64,000 nt of DNA, from contig NC_087070.1 of the NCBI RefSeq assembly GCF_963678635.1, positions 2,223,289 to 2,287,288 on the forward strand, written 5' to 3'. Source of the stretch: Symsagittifera roscoffensis. Lineage: Eukaryota > Xenacoelomorpha > Acoela > Convolutidae. Positions within the stretch are counted from its first letter, which is position 1, and each line of letters opens with the position of its first letter. Under the pieces are notes generated by a model. It ran no database searches, had not been told where the DNA came from, and worked only from the letters and a program-made list of their open reading frames with translations. Below, piece after piece: positions 46,138-57,194 of the stretch. The position numbers and the translations under genes were made by a program.

Positions 46138-48380
46138 ATGAATGTCAATTGTATGGACTGGTTCGTGGTCCATAAGATGGGATTGCTAGTCTTCGTACTT
46201 TGGACGACATTTGGGGGCGGATGGAGTTTGGAGGAACCGTTTGACTTGGAATTTGGACCAGACGTCGGGGACAAGTTTCAGGACAAAGCAGATGGGTGTA
46301 CTAGTGATCTAATGGGACTTGAAGGACCCTTGCGCTATGACAACTACACTATCGTTGGAGTCAAAGCTTGCCCGAATGTGTACATTGACCTTGTTGATGA
46401 CGCGGGTGATACACACAACATCGAAATTGCGGATATTGACGGAGACACTGAAGACACCATACTGGACAGAATGTGCATGCCCTCAGTCGATGACGACGAT
46501 AACATATGCGAATGGTACTTGCAGTACGACAGTACTTCCGACGCCTATGAAGCGGATTTTTCCGACTACGTCACTGGAAAACATGCCATCATCTTCACAT
46601 ACGAAAAAGCACACGAGTGGGATTACATCAGCTTCCTGCGAAAAAATGTGGACATCTACTTTGACGACCAGTGGACTACCGTTCTAGGAGGGGCGGACAC
46701 CAAATACGTTAACCTGGTTGACAATATCTTTGTTCGTAACATTTCCAGCCAACATGACTTGGACATCATCAACTCCCGTATCGGCCAGGACTTCTCAGCT
46801 GACTATGGCGCTGTGATGACTTTCTACAAAGTCAAAGACTACTCTTTCCTGCTGAATTATCAAATCAGCGCTCAAGTCGTCATCGCTTGTGACCAAGCAC
46901 AAAACACAACCAATCAGACAGTCCACGTCACTGACAACAAATGCTACATGATGACTCAATACCGGGATGTGAACTATATGGTCGAAGATGGTTCTAGCGC
47001 AGAAGCTTCGTTCGCTCTTGACAGTGGTTAGAAAATAAGTACCATAAATCCCAATCATACTTCTACACAATAGAAAATTTATATTTCCACAATAGCTTCT
47101 ATTTCTTCATTTTATCTTGAGCTCAAACTTAAAAGTGCCATCAAGTTTGCATGATTTCTATAAAAAGGTATTCAAAATTGATTTAGGTTAAAAAAAGCAT
47201 TACGAGGCCGAACTGTGCACTGGGTAGGCTCACAATTTGGTTTCTGTAGGTCACTAGATTCCAGGGATAAGTCTTTAATCAATTTCCAATTGGATTCCAA
47301 TTAAAAAACTCCATGATGGATTACTTTTCCAAAACTTCTATGGATTCAGCACACAAATAGCTGTTATGTAAATTTTGTCGGTTTGTTTGTCGGTAAATTT
47401 TGTCGACACATGAATTTTTTATTTTGGTCAAAATAACGTTATTTTGACAAAAATTGGAAGTTCGTTAGTTTGCGTCGCTGACATAGCCAACCAAATTAAT
47501 CAACTCAGCATTAAAATTGCATAGATTGAAAATAGATTGAAATTAGGTTATCTTGATATTTGACGATGTTTTGTTTGTTTTCAGGCAACGTACAACTGCC
47601 ATTTGATGGAACCAAAAAAGCCCAAAAGTGGGAGACTACAAGCAACGTCGGAGTTCCAGGACTGTGGATCTTTGAATTCAACCAGGGATACGAGGCGCCT
47701 TTTGTTCTCATCCCCCCACACCTGGTATCCTTTTGCCATGGAGCCTACTTCATGCCTTCGTCTCTTCCACTCTACTCAGGTGGGGATAACTCGGTTGATG
47801 AGGTGGTCATTCAATGCACGGGCTTCTTCCACAACAGCGACTTCACCCTCGACGTCAAGTTGATTGGCAGCTCATTCAACAAGACAATCCAGGCCTCATT
47901 TGACTACAGCAGAACCATAGTGATCATACCTGTGCCGGTGTTTTGGGGCGCGAACGAGGTGGTCCAGGTAAGCATGGACGTAGACAATGTGGAGAGAAAG
48001 ATAGACGCTACACTCTCCTTCCACGATGAGCTGGTTGATGGTTTGCTGCAGATCGAGTATCTGAGTGCCACCCGAGTCAATGTCTCGTGGCCAAATGCGA
48101 ACATCAACGAATCCACGACTCTCGTCATTAACCAGTTTTCGTACAACGGTATGTTCCAACAAATGTAATATTTGCTTCATTATTCATTTTGCTTTTGTTA
48201 AAAAATATTAAAGTACTGACATAGAAGAATTCTGATTTTCTTTGCTTGTTTCAGGATCCCAGATAGGATACGAGTCGCTAGATGATGCCGATGAAAGTCT
48301 GGAGGCCGGGAACACTAGCATCATATACGAGTTCGATACCGATGTTGCTTTGGTCCGATTCGAGTTGGATTCATACCAAG
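46138..48380 (+). CDS. Secreted acidic protein of unknown family, first three exons (partial)
   Basis: Exons 46138-47026, 47585-48148 and 48255-48380 join in frame. Donors are GTG|GTTAGA, ACG|GTATGT and CAAG|GTTCGT; acceptors are TTTTCAG and GTTTCAG. All three junctions are phase 1, typical of extracellular modular proteins. Introns are 558 and 106 bp. Translation starts at 46138 or, giving a more typical signal peptide, at the in-frame ATG 46177 (MGLLVFVLWTTFGGGWS, then LEEPFDLEFGPD). The mature part is Asp/Glu-rich (DIDGDTEDTILDRM; PSVDDDDNICEWYLQYD) with scattered cysteines. It has N-glycosylation sequons (DNYT, RNIS, QNTT, TNQT in exon 1; FNKT, INVS-like and NEST in exon 2; GNTS in exon 3). 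Exon 2 is beta-rich, with GLWIFEFNQGYEAPFVLIPP. I recognise no named domain. About 526 residues are encoded before the last donor; the remaining exons and stop codon are not found. Confidence 0.8.
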
Positions 48381-48472
48381 GTTCGTCTATTAAAAAAACT
48401 CTTCGTTCAAAAACCTTTTTTGTTGAGCCGTTGTTTTTTCTAAAAAAAATTATTGACAAACTAGTTATTCTC

Positions 48473-48680
48473 TAGCCCGAGTCGAGATTTTCCACCTAAT
48501 TTGAAGCAAGATTTGAGCGGTTTGAGCGGGTTTTGAGCGGTTTATCTAGAAAAACCGCTCAAAAACCGTTCAAATCTTGCGCGGTTTTTGAGCGTTTTTT
48601 TTTAGATAAACCATTCAAAAACCGTTCAAACCGCTCATTTTGAAGCAAAATTCATACTTTTGAGGCAAGATTTCATATTT
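48473..48680. mobile_element. Fold-back repeat with GAGCGGTTT satellite
   Basis: After GCCCGAGTCGAGAT (48475-48488) there is an inverted repeat. Its left arm is GATTTGAGCGGTTTGAGCGG..GTTT (48510-48543) and its right arm starts AAAACCGCTCAAAAACCG (48551 onward), around TATCTAGA. More CCGTTCAAACCGCTC copies follow to about 48638. The same motif borders the assembly gap at 60748. The element starts only ~95 bp after the last recognised exon of the secreted-protein gene and so lies in its putative intron 3. Confidence 0.6.
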
Positions 48681-48764
48681 TTTTTGGTAGTGAGTTTCTC
48701 GAAAACTCTTTCATAAAAATTTATAGGTAGAGGCTGATTTAGATGGAGGGACTCAACAAGCACT

Positions 48765-49190
48765 CCCCCCCCCCCCGCAGTGAGATTCCATGGATAATAA
48801 TCGATTATAATCGATTTTTGTGGTCAAAAATGTTGGTATTATAATCGATTAAAATTATACTGTGGGACCACACAATCGATTATAATCCATAGCATTTCAC
48901 TATTTTTAGGAGAAATTAATCAATTTTAATCCATTTAAAACCCATTATAATGGAATAAAAAGGATTGAAAACTTTTCGATTTTTCTCCGTATCCCTTACA
49001 GTTTAAACCCAGGTTTTCTGAAGTTTGACGCCCAAAAAATTACGCCCATCCGCACACCTACCTCCTCCCCCCACCTACCCACCCTACCTACGCTAACCCT
49101 CACATCTCATCACCACTTATATCTTCACCCACCCCTCTCACCTACGCATCCACCTAGTCCCCAACCTCCTAGTTCCACCATCCCACGCTG
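48765..49190. repeat. AATCGATTATAATCGATT palindromes plus C-rich tract
   Basis: Clusters of ATAATCGATTATAATCGATT and CCATTATAATGG-type palindromes (48795-48960) are followed by a CCTACCTCCTCCCCCCACC-type C-rich stretch (49055-49190). The same pairing of AT palindromes and a C/G-rich tract occurs in every array unit and near 40.3-40.7 kb. Confidence 0.55.
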
Positions 49191-49878
49191 TTAACCATGA
49201 TTTTCTTCAAGTGTAGCGTTTCAAAAAAAAAGATGAAATGAATTTATTTCTTGTAGCAACGAGCTCAAAACCTCATTTGGCAAGCAATTTGAAACTAAGA
49301 ACTGAATCTTAAAAAATAACTTAACTAAAAAATGATCAAGCATGCTACACATTGACCAAAAAACTAAAAAAGATGTTTATTTATGAAAAAAATTGAACTA
49401 TACACATGACGTATCGAAATAACCATTATCGGTTTCATGTCTACCAGCGCAACATAATGGTTTTGACGATTCTTAATGCTACCACTTTTACCGTTGACGC
49501 TTAAAGAAGCGAGACAAGCGCTGAGGGCTGTTTCATAGTGGAGCGATTCTCCAAGTAAAATTCGTTGTTAGTGTGGGGAAACACCAGGACATCGTTCTGT
49601 TGGCTAAAGTGTTTCATGAAAAAGGTTTCTGTTTTCTGTTGTTGCTTGTTACTGGTTCTGCTTCATCAGCAACATGCCGACTTTTCGTTTGGTATCGTTT
49701 CCAGTAACGTCCCATTAGGGGATTTTGATTGCCGTTTCCATAGCCAAGCTTTTTGGGGTCTCGATATCCCGTTCATGCTAACGAAGATTTGGCAGTGCGG
49801 TCGCATTGTACCTCTTCTCTCGTTCTCAAATACCTCCCGATTACTGTTGCGTCGTTCATTGGTTGAAGTTCTCTGTTT

Positions 49879-49938
49879 GCAAGATCCTTCATGTCTCGCT
49901 TTGTTTTTCACTGATAGGTGTTTCTTACAGATTGGACA
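49879..49938 (-). pseudogene. C-terminal CCHC zinc knuckle of the LINE
   Basis: The minus frame includes CPICKKHLSVKNKARHEGSC, a C-x2-C-x11-H-x3-C pattern, in an ~81-codon open frame (49666-49911 plus the adjoining frame). Zinc-binding motifs of this kind occur at the C-terminus of several LINE clades and assist nucleic-acid binding. Which clade this is cannot be said. Confidence 0.5.
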
Positions 49939-50849
49939 AAGTACTCTGCGTCCCCCTTTACATATTTTGTGGTGATTAGTTAATGTCGCTTCCTCCGGGA
50001 ATGTGTTCCGTGCCCACTGGGCGATAGTCTAGCGTCTCTTTTTGATGTGAAATTCTCTGGTGGTTAGTTCAGCTGCCCTTCAAAGAGCAGACTGCAGAGC
50101 AGCCCTCTCATCAGCATGGCTAACCTCACTTGTGTTCTTCTTTTATCTTCTCCCTTTTGGACATGTTGGGTTTCTCTTCTCCCAGATGCCAGTTGCACGT
50201 CTCCTTCCAACTGGAAAGGAATTTCGTGCGTTTCTTAGCCACCCCTTTCCATTTCTTTGTACCTTTCGATAAATATTTCTATCTTCCGTCTTCTCCCTTA
50301 TAGTATAGTGTTTCCACACGACGCTTCTACATCTGTCTCTTTTCTTTCGCAAAATCCCAATGCTACTTTCTTTATAATCTTTTTGTCCGCCATTCCAGGC
50401 CTTTTATCTCAATCTTAATCCTCATTGATTCCATTTGAAGTTTTTGCCGAATTTCAACGCTGTTAATTTTCTCCTCTTGCATCCGAAGCAATTGCGGGGG
50501 TTTCCAGAGTTCCATACGTAATTATATGCTCGGTCTGCGACAATCTGGAGCTTACTAATGTCGTTGGCGGCCAGAGTCTCAAAACGCAGTCGAACAGCAT
50601 GGTCGGTTCGACTACTGTATGAACTATGAGTGCTTGAGTCCGCTTTGAGAGGCTTGATTTCTAGAGCTTATATTTCACCATGCTCCAGGCTAAATATCCT
50701 CATTTGACCTTCTGGCATTGGTCCTAATGCTTGTTAATTCCTGTTCACGCATTAGTGTACTTTGAACGCTAGTTGCTGCGAAGGAAATGAACTCTACCTT
50801 CCCTTCATGGCATCATCGTTTCTTTGAAGCTTTCTTTTCCGCTGTCATT

Positions 50850-51100
50850 TTATTTGGCTCTCTCAATGAGGGCGGAGTCATCGGCGACCAAGGAGTCCTC
50901 TAAATTGAAGCTTCGGAATGCTCATCCAAAGTCTTTGGGAGGGATGCTGCTCCCTAGTGTCAAATCCCAGTTATAACCGCTTTCCAGGCCTCTCTCCTGA
51001 GCGGCAAGTTTACTGGCCTTTCGGTTTTACCTCCTCATTTACTGCAAGTGGTACACATTGAAGAGGATAGGCGATCTTGCACAGCCTTCTCTCACTTCCC
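50850..51100 (-). pseudogene. LINE reverse transcriptase core, broken
   Basis: 'VREGCARSPILFNVY' (about 51040-51090, minus) matches the conserved G(V/I)RQGCPLSPLLFNxY block of non-LTR reverse transcriptases. 'LVADDSALIERA' (about 50855-50893) matches the (F/Y)ADDxAL catalytic box, with both catalytic aspartates preserved. Stops lie between the two blocks. Further 3', 'IVADRAYNYVWNSG' (about 50515-50560) fits the post-RT region. Confidence 0.75.
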
Positions 51101-51739
51101 TTGCGGGTGGCCAGCTATTGATGAGGCCTTGTCGACCTTCGACCTTTTACTCTAAAGTGTCTTCCTTTATGTGGGCCTTTGAATTAGAACATGTTCCGGT
51201 AAACCTAGTTGGCTCAGCAGTCCATATCAAAAAATTCTTTTGTTTGGGGGCAGGCATTTTATTTTTAGAAGTATAGCCCTCGGTTGACCTAATTCTCATC
51301 CCGCAATGTATTCGTAGACCCGGCGCAATTTTTCCTCTTTTTTGATGCGTCTAGTCGGTGATGGATCGGCTTCCCTGAACCCGATTTCTTTTTCATCCGT
51401 TGTTTCTTTGGGTTTGGTCCACTCTCGCAGCCTCGTCTCCAGACTCGTGCAATCGACCTTTTGGCCATTTCAAACAGGCACACACCTGTATAGCCCTTTG
51501 TGTCATCCCTCGGGCCTTTCTACTTTTTTTTGTCTCCAAATACTTGAGAGATCCGCTTTTGGAGTTCATGCATGCATTTGATTTTTTATGGCTTTTTGCC
51601 CACATATCTAAACCTCAGCTTCCATGCACTGTTTTATTGCTTCGGTCCAAGTGTCGAGTCTCCATGATTGCTTCTTGATAGGTACCTGGTTTTTCTCCTG
51701 GTGTTGAGGTCTCTCCATTGTTCCCATTATTTCATTCAA

Positions 51740-52225
51740 TTACGAAATTTTGGAGTTGTATGTTGATATTTTTCGAGGCTGTTCTTTAGTATCTTTTGCC
51801 ACAGTGTGATCTCTCACGTTGTCGGCCCCTACTAAACGGACATGCTTAAACCCGCATCTTTTTTCTTTCTGTTTAGTCAGAGAGCCGTCTGTCTCGTGCC
51901 AAAGTTTCAACTTCGGGTTCTTCAATGTATCTCCGTTGTTCTGGCTGAGAACGAGCTTATCCAAGTGAGCAGTGTGCACAGCCTTACTCTATCATGTCTC
52001 TACCTGCAATAAGCACTCTGCCCATTTCAAACTAGCCGGCCACCTCATCTCTGCTCGTGGCATTTTTGTACCGACAGTGGAGTTGGAATCTCCGCCATTT
52101 ACCAGTAGATTGTTTGGCAACATAATTTCTGCCAGTTTCTCCCTTTACTCAGTGAAATCCCGAGTATGTGTTTTGCACACTGGTGGGTACGCTGCAACAA
52201 ATCTCACCACGTTGACCTTCCCTGC
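51740..52225 (-). pseudogene. LINE apurinic-type endonuclease, broken
   Basis: Three endonuclease landmarks appear in order on the minus strand. A beta-strand resembling 'VVRFVAAYPP' is at about 52180-52222. 'NGGDSNSTVG', corresponding to the GDFNA(x)G motif, is at about 52085-52115. 'VGADNVRDHTVAK', corresponding to the catalytic SDHxLV(x)A motif, is at about 51795-51833. In the last, the catalytic Asp-His pair is kept but the preceding Ser is Arg. Frames shift between the pieces, so no functional enzyme is made. Confidence 0.65.
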
Positions 52226-53099
52226 CGTGTTTCTCCTTCCGCACTCCAATCAACCGTCACAGAGCAACAAGCCTTTTTCCCTCGTGCATCAGCACGCCAT
52301 ATTAGTCATAAACTTTGATCCCGTTGAATCCCTTGGTTGTTTCTTGTATTCAGTAAACTGAATTACCTCAGCTGAGCTTTTGGCAACCATCCGTAGAACT
52401 TCGCAGAATCTGCTCCAGTTGTTAATGCCACTCGCGCTCAGGTTGTCGGGTTCTTCCTTTTTCCCATCCGTTTTGCCCATTCCTTCCATTTTTTTGTCTT
52501 ATTTCAATTTTTGAGCAGTCGCTTTTTTCTAAATTTGTCACTTCTTCAGTTTTGCTGTTTCATCAGGACGAAATTCCTTGGTTGACACTCTCATCCTCCT
52601 ACAGCGCATTGCTCTGAAAGGTGTCCCATAGGTCTACTATGTCGACCGACATGCATTTTCATGGATTTACTTTTTGTTCCCATTCCTTTTAACAGATATC
52701 TCTTTCCAAGATCTATTGACCTCGAACACCGAGCACTTCCATGGTGCTGAATGCTTCTGCACTTCGTGGCAACCATTCTCCCTTGTCAGTGCTTTCGCAT
52801 AGCGCCTCTGCTTGCGGGTTTTTGCCTGTATTTTCTTCCATGGTCTGCTACTTTTTGGGTGATTTCATGATGAGAGGAGGTTCGACTTTTCTTCATTGGT
52901 GGGCTCTTCTCCCCCAGATTTTGATTTTGATTGCCGTGTGCGTCTTCACCTGTCTTTGCTTCTCCCAAAACAAAACTACACAAATTCCGACTGCTGTTTC
53001 AGTTTTTTCTGTTACTCTTGCTCGAATGCTGCCGCTGCATCATTAGACTGTTTTCGGGTAGTTTTTCTTCCAACGAAGTCGATAGATTTCTATAGTATA

Positions 53100-53740
53100 G
53101 CATGAAACTGCAGATGTTTCAATCAGTAGTATGATTGTTAGAAAAACCTTATGTTTTCTAATGAGTACAGTTAGTCTTGTTCGCATGAGATTTCGCAAAA
53201 AGATTGATTCACATCAAGATTAGATTCTCTACAGCAAAACCACCCAATTTGGATATAAAAACAGCCTTGTTTGTTAATTTTTAAAGCAATGTTTCGAGCA
53301 AATGGATTGCCTTCATTATTTTTTTTGTGCTGGAATTCCAAAAAAAAATTCCGAAAAAAATAGCGTGAGCGGTATCCTAGTGGAATAACTCTTGCCGATT
53401 CTAGACGAACAACACGTTTATTGCATGTTGCTTTTTTGCAAAATGAGATTTTTAACCTTCTTGTGCAAATTGAACATCGAATGGACCTAGACTTTTTGTT
53501 TCTTCAAAGCTTTACAAAATTTTTTTTTCTCAATAACTCGATATAATTTTGACTTTTCTTAAGTTATATTCAGTTATGCTTCGCATGTGAAGGCCAGTCG
53601 AACAAAACAGTTTAGTTCTCTCACTGTAAAGTTTCAAAATGTCAATGCTTTCGGTGTGTCTTCTGACGTGTCCTAATCGGATGCCTCTGTTCTGTGTCCT
53701 CTATTTCATCAATGACCTAATGTAGTATCTATTAGTGTCG
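53100..53740. other. AT-rich, nothing recognised
   Basis: No frame longer than about 60 codons and no known repeat family. Confidence 0.4.
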
Positions 53741-53746
53741 TCGTTT

Positions 53747-53986
53747 TCAATTGCTGCGTTTACCCAAGGAGAATTGTGCTTGCAAGAACTTTTGTAAATC
53801 CGGCCAATATATATTACACTTCTGGGCAGAATCAGCAACTCCATAGATTTTTTCATAATGCAGACACATCATGTCATACCCCACACATATTGCTGCTAGC
53901 ACTTTTGTGTTGATCGAAGTAAGAGAATCAATAAAATCATTGTAACTATTTGTATAACGAGTTTTTGGCAATTTTTTTTGTAGCAT
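53747..53986 (-). CDS. 79-aa unrecognised ORF
   Basis: The minus-strand ATG at 53986 opens a 79-codon frame (LPKTRYTNSYNDFIDSLTS, then CVGYDMMCLHYEKIYGVADS, ending FLQAQFSLGKRSN). Composition is protein-like and less AT-biased than the flanks. It lies ~780 bp downstream, on the same strand, of the broken DNA polymerase. It could be a piece of that element or an exon of a separate gene. No domain is recognised. Confidence 0.3.
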   Translation of the reverse strand: MLQKKLPKTRYTNSYNDFIDSLTSINTKVLAAICVGYDMMCLHYEKIYGVADSAQKCNIYWPDLQKFLQAQFSLGKRSN

Positions 53987-54108
53987 TCCGAGTTATTTTT
54001 AGAAGTTCTTGAAGACTTTCGAAATTATACGAAGACCTTCATTGTAATCAATTTAGTCAAGATCGAACTAGATATCTTCAAAGATTGAAAAAAGAGGTAA
54101 ATCGTCTT

Positions 54109-54235
54109 ATGGTGACACAACTTCTCAGGCGGGCAACCGCAAAATTTCGGCCAGCCGATCGCTTTAGTTTCAATCTTCAAAAAATGTTTTTGTTTTTTTT
54201 TGAAGAGGAAGCTGCTTCTATTTTCACAGTTCCAG
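54109..54235 (+). CDS. Possible exon, unknown
   Basis: ATG at 54109 starts a frame reading MVTQLLRRATAKFRPADRF and FFFEEEAASIFTVP, ending at a good donor, TTCCAG|GTACTC. The frame is open upstream to about 54010. The basic N-terminal part looks protein-like, but there is no known family and no partner exon. Confidence 0.2.
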
Positions 54236-54761
54236 GTACTCACATCCACTACATATACATATCGATAGTCATTTAACAGTGGTAATTTTAATTCACCAGT
54301 CACAGTAGTTTCCTAAAAAACACTGTGTTGTTTTCGTTTCTAGTAATTAATTCTGTTACTAAGACCCGATACCACACTCGCATTTCTTTTTCACATATCT
54401 CAACGATGAACTCGTCTTCGTTTGTTTTCACACGGCTTCCTCATTGATCTATTTCGGTATAAAAAAATTGAGCTATTTTTATTTTAAACAGCCACAAATC
54501 TTTCTTCGTTAATTTTTGTTTTTCTTGAAAGAATTATAAATTGGATAAAGTTTTGGTCCATTTTGGCGATAATAGCGAACAGAAAAACCATAGATACTTG
54601 CTTGATGAGTAGTTTTTTTAATCTTTGAATGGAATTAAGACTTGATGGTTAGTCTCCATGATCAGAAAATTTTAGAACTAATCATCAACTTTGCACGAAA
54701 CATTTCGCTGCTCTCAAATTATAAATTTTATACCTGACAAAAAATTTTTTTTTAAACTTTA

Positions 54762-55600
54762 CTGGCTTTCACTATAGGTCAATCATTGTAAAGCAGTAAA
54801 ATATGTAGCCTCCCGAGATCGACAACCATTATTCGGATATATTAGAATTGTTTTCATAGGTATAAAAAGCTGCCTGTGAAAGTAAACGCATGTAAACGCA
54901 GCAGTAAACGCTTTTTTGAATGGTTAAACTCCGTTGCCGATTGATTTGTTCAAACTTTGAAACCAAACAACATGTTTAGTTAATAACTCCACGTCTGAGT
55001 GACAGTATTCTATGAAATCCTTGAAAAATATACATATTTTTTTAAACTGCTGATAATTATGTCGCTTTTGATCGTGCCACTTAGAAAATTCTTAACAGTT
55101 GGTTGTTTTTCATGATGGCTACCCCAAAAGCATTCAGAGGTAAATTGCCCTTTTACCCGTGATGCTTGGTAAAAACAACATGATGCGCTTCCTGGGCAAA
55201 CTTTGCTTCTATTGTGGATGACAATTGATTAAAACGATCGCAGTCTTCGGATTACCAGGAAAACTGTGGCCAAAAGTTCTGTCGAAAATGGCAGTCTGTT
55301 GACTTTTACCTGAATTTATTTTTTCTTGATCAATTGACAATCTGAAAGCTAGGTACTGAAAAAAAAATTACTTTCTTATGTCAGTAAGCGCGAAATTTTT
55401 TGATTGTTTACGAAGGGCAACAGGAACGAAGAAAAAGAAGTCAATAAACCTCTAATATTCGACATCGTAGTAGAAATATCTTGATTGTCCATTGAAACAA
55501 CCTTTGGAATGCCATGTTTTTTTTTATATAACCATTCAAGAATAGGCAAAATCGAGTCCGCTTCCAAGTTTTCAAGCTATTCGCACTCTTTCACACGTTC
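54762..55600 (-). pseudogene. Polinton-like protein-primed family B DNA polymerase, exonuclease region, broken
   Basis: Family B polymerases of the protein-primed type replicate linear elements such as Polintons (Mavericks). On the minus strand, in order, are: 'ILEWLYKKKHGIPKVV' (55567 down to ~55500), which fits the region after exonuclease motif II. 'RFIDFFFFVPVALRK' follows in a shifted frame (~55455-55400). 'DFIEYCHSDVELL' (~55019-54980) is exonuclease motif III, Y-C-x-x-D-V. 'PFKKAFTAAFTC' is followed by 'FIPMKTILIYP' and 'ALQ-stop-LTYSESQ' (54930-54762), matching the segment after the exonuclease domain. There are at least two frameshifts, a TAA after motif III, a TGA near the end and a missing stretch between 55380 and 55110, so it is long dead. 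The palm domain that should follow is not seen. Confidence 0.65.
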
Positions 55601-55640
55601 ATGATCACCAAAAAAATATAAAGAGAAATAGGATAAGCAA

Positions 55641-55988
55641 TCAAAAACTCTTAAAAACAACCTCTCGATCACACAATTTTTGTTTTGGAAATAAAAATGC
55701 TTTTAGAGGCTGACTGGTGTTTAAGGCGCGAATCAAAATGATACGAATCAAATTGACCGCTTCCATTTCTAAATTCAGCTTGTCTGCACAATATGCATTT
55801 GCTGGCTTGGCATTATCATTTAAGCTGAGTTGTTGAAATATTTTTATGAAAAGCAGAACAGTACACGCAAGTCTAAATAGGTTTTTTATTGTTATTATTA
55901 AATTCACATTTCCTACTGTATCCTGAGCATACAACAAATCTATATGTTTTTGTTGACCACCGTTGAAACACAGTAAGACAAGAGTCAT
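55641..55988 (-). CDS. 115-aa ORF upstream of the broken polymerase, unrecognised
   Basis: ATG at 55988 (minus) opens a 115-codon frame: MTLVLLCFNGGQQKHIDLLY, AQDTVGNVNLIITIKNLF, a hydrophobic ACTVLLFIKIF, and a C-terminal KAFLFPKQKLCDREVVFKSF. It lies on the same strand just 5' of the polymerase remnant and may be its N-terminal region or a companion frame of the same element. No motif decides this. Confidence 0.3.
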   Translation of the reverse strand: MTLVLLCFNGGQQKHIDLLYAQDTVGNVNLIITIKNLFRLACTVLLFIKIFQQLSLNDNAKPANAYCADKLNLEMEAVNLIRIILIRALNTSQPLKAFLFPKQKLCDREVVFKSF

Positions 55989-56140
55989 AAGCTTTAGTTA
56001 ATTCACAGAATATAGTTTATTTTGAGCAAACCGACATTTGACAGTTTTTCAAGGTAATCAAAGGTCCATTATGCTCCAGAGATTGCCGTGCAATTTTTTG
56101 TTGAATTTTTTAAATGTTTTTATTTGTTTTTGTGTGACAG

Positions 56141-56462
56141 CTTGCAAGGGCTGATTGGTGCTTTGGACAAAATTGATTTTCGTTTTCGAGCTCCACAAAG
56201 TGCTTCCAAGCTGCGTTCTTGTCCAATTGTAAGTGCAGCAGTTGGGCAATTATCGTCATCGTATCAATTTGTTGCAAGAGTGCAGATTTTGATGCGTAAA
56301 AATGAGAAGGTCAGAACAGTGCGGGTTTTTTCCAACAATATCTTTAACCGCCCCATTGTGGGGAGAGATACAGATAAAATAATTAAACAGGTACTGCTGA
56401 CACCCAAACACAAACATTTGGTGGAATTAAGTAATCAATTGAAGTTTCTTAGCACTAAATGA
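56141..56462 (+). CDS. C-terminal exon of an unknown protein (about 107 aa)
   Basis: After a long T-rich tract and TGTGACAG, an open frame runs from 56141 to a TGA at 56460. It reads LQGLIGALDKIDFRFRAP, RVQILMRKNEKVRTVRVFS, FNRPIVGRDTDKIIKQVLL and ends LVELSNQLKFLSTK. Balanced codon use over 107 codons in a 68% AT neighbourhood suggests real coding. An internal ATT|GTAAGT could be an alternative donor at 56229. The frame is divergent from the polymerase remnant (opposite strand, ~540 bp apart), so it may be another gene of the same element. I do not recognise the family. Confidence 0.45.
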
Positions 56463-57194
56463 TATTGAAAGAATATATGGTTAGTAAAACTTAAGCTGGG
56501 TCATAAAGAACAACCCTTACACTAAATAAAAATTTTCCAAGTTTAATTGCAGTTCTTTTATCAGCAACGACAAAAATACTTTATCCTTTAGGTTTGTCTA
56601 CCTGTGATTCCAAAGTCGAAAAGGTCGCATCTTAGTATCTACTAACAGCTTGATGGGTGGCTTTTTAGAAACTACATAAAACTCCGGCGATTTGTAGGAA
56701 AAACCAGTACCAGCAGTGGCGCATTGCTGAGGATAAAATACGACCTTTTCCTTTTCCTAAATGCATGAAAGCATTACATCCATTATTTTTAGAGTTGTTT
56801 TATGCATCAGTGAGATTGGCCTTAGTGGTATTTTGTTAAACTTAACTTCTTTGGCGGTTTAGATGTCAGACACAAAACATCGAAACATACATGAGAAAAT
56901 ATCACTTGATGTTTAAATTGAGAATGTGTAATAGGTCGTTAGTGTACATCGACTGAGATGTATCTCATGCGAAAAGAAACCGTTATCATCTTGAACATCT
57001 CACAATCAGTTCGGCGGTTGTTCAGCATCTACAGTTCAGTCAGGGCGTCGAATACTTAGGACGTCAAACGGGTCCTTTTTCGTTAACGTTTGACGTCCTT
57101 GTACGTCAAACGAAACCTTGTTCATATTTGTTTTGTTTCGAAGTGATGCCGCCGAATTGTAAACCAGAAATCTGGAAGATTGCTGGTTAATCAG

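Larger units (their letters stand above)
49570..53050 (-). mobile_element. Decayed APE-type non-LTR retrotransposon (LINE)
   Basis: Read on the minus strand, the ~3.5-kb block carries, in LINE order, an endonuclease (about 52.2 to 51.8 kb), a reverse transcriptase (about 51.1 to 50.85 kb) and a C-terminal region with a zinc knuckle (49.88-49.94 kb). Many stops and frameshifts interrupt it. Base composition is distinctly less AT-rich than the surroundings. No poly-A tail or target duplication could be fixed. The region at 52.3-53.05 kb is presumably the 5' part and shows charged, unrecognised frames. Confidence 0.75.

Noticed and set aside
51342-53105. Plus-strand frames of 60-130 codons over the LINE
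   Set aside because: They are shadows of the decayed minus-strand LINE, as shown by endonuclease and RT motifs on the other strand.
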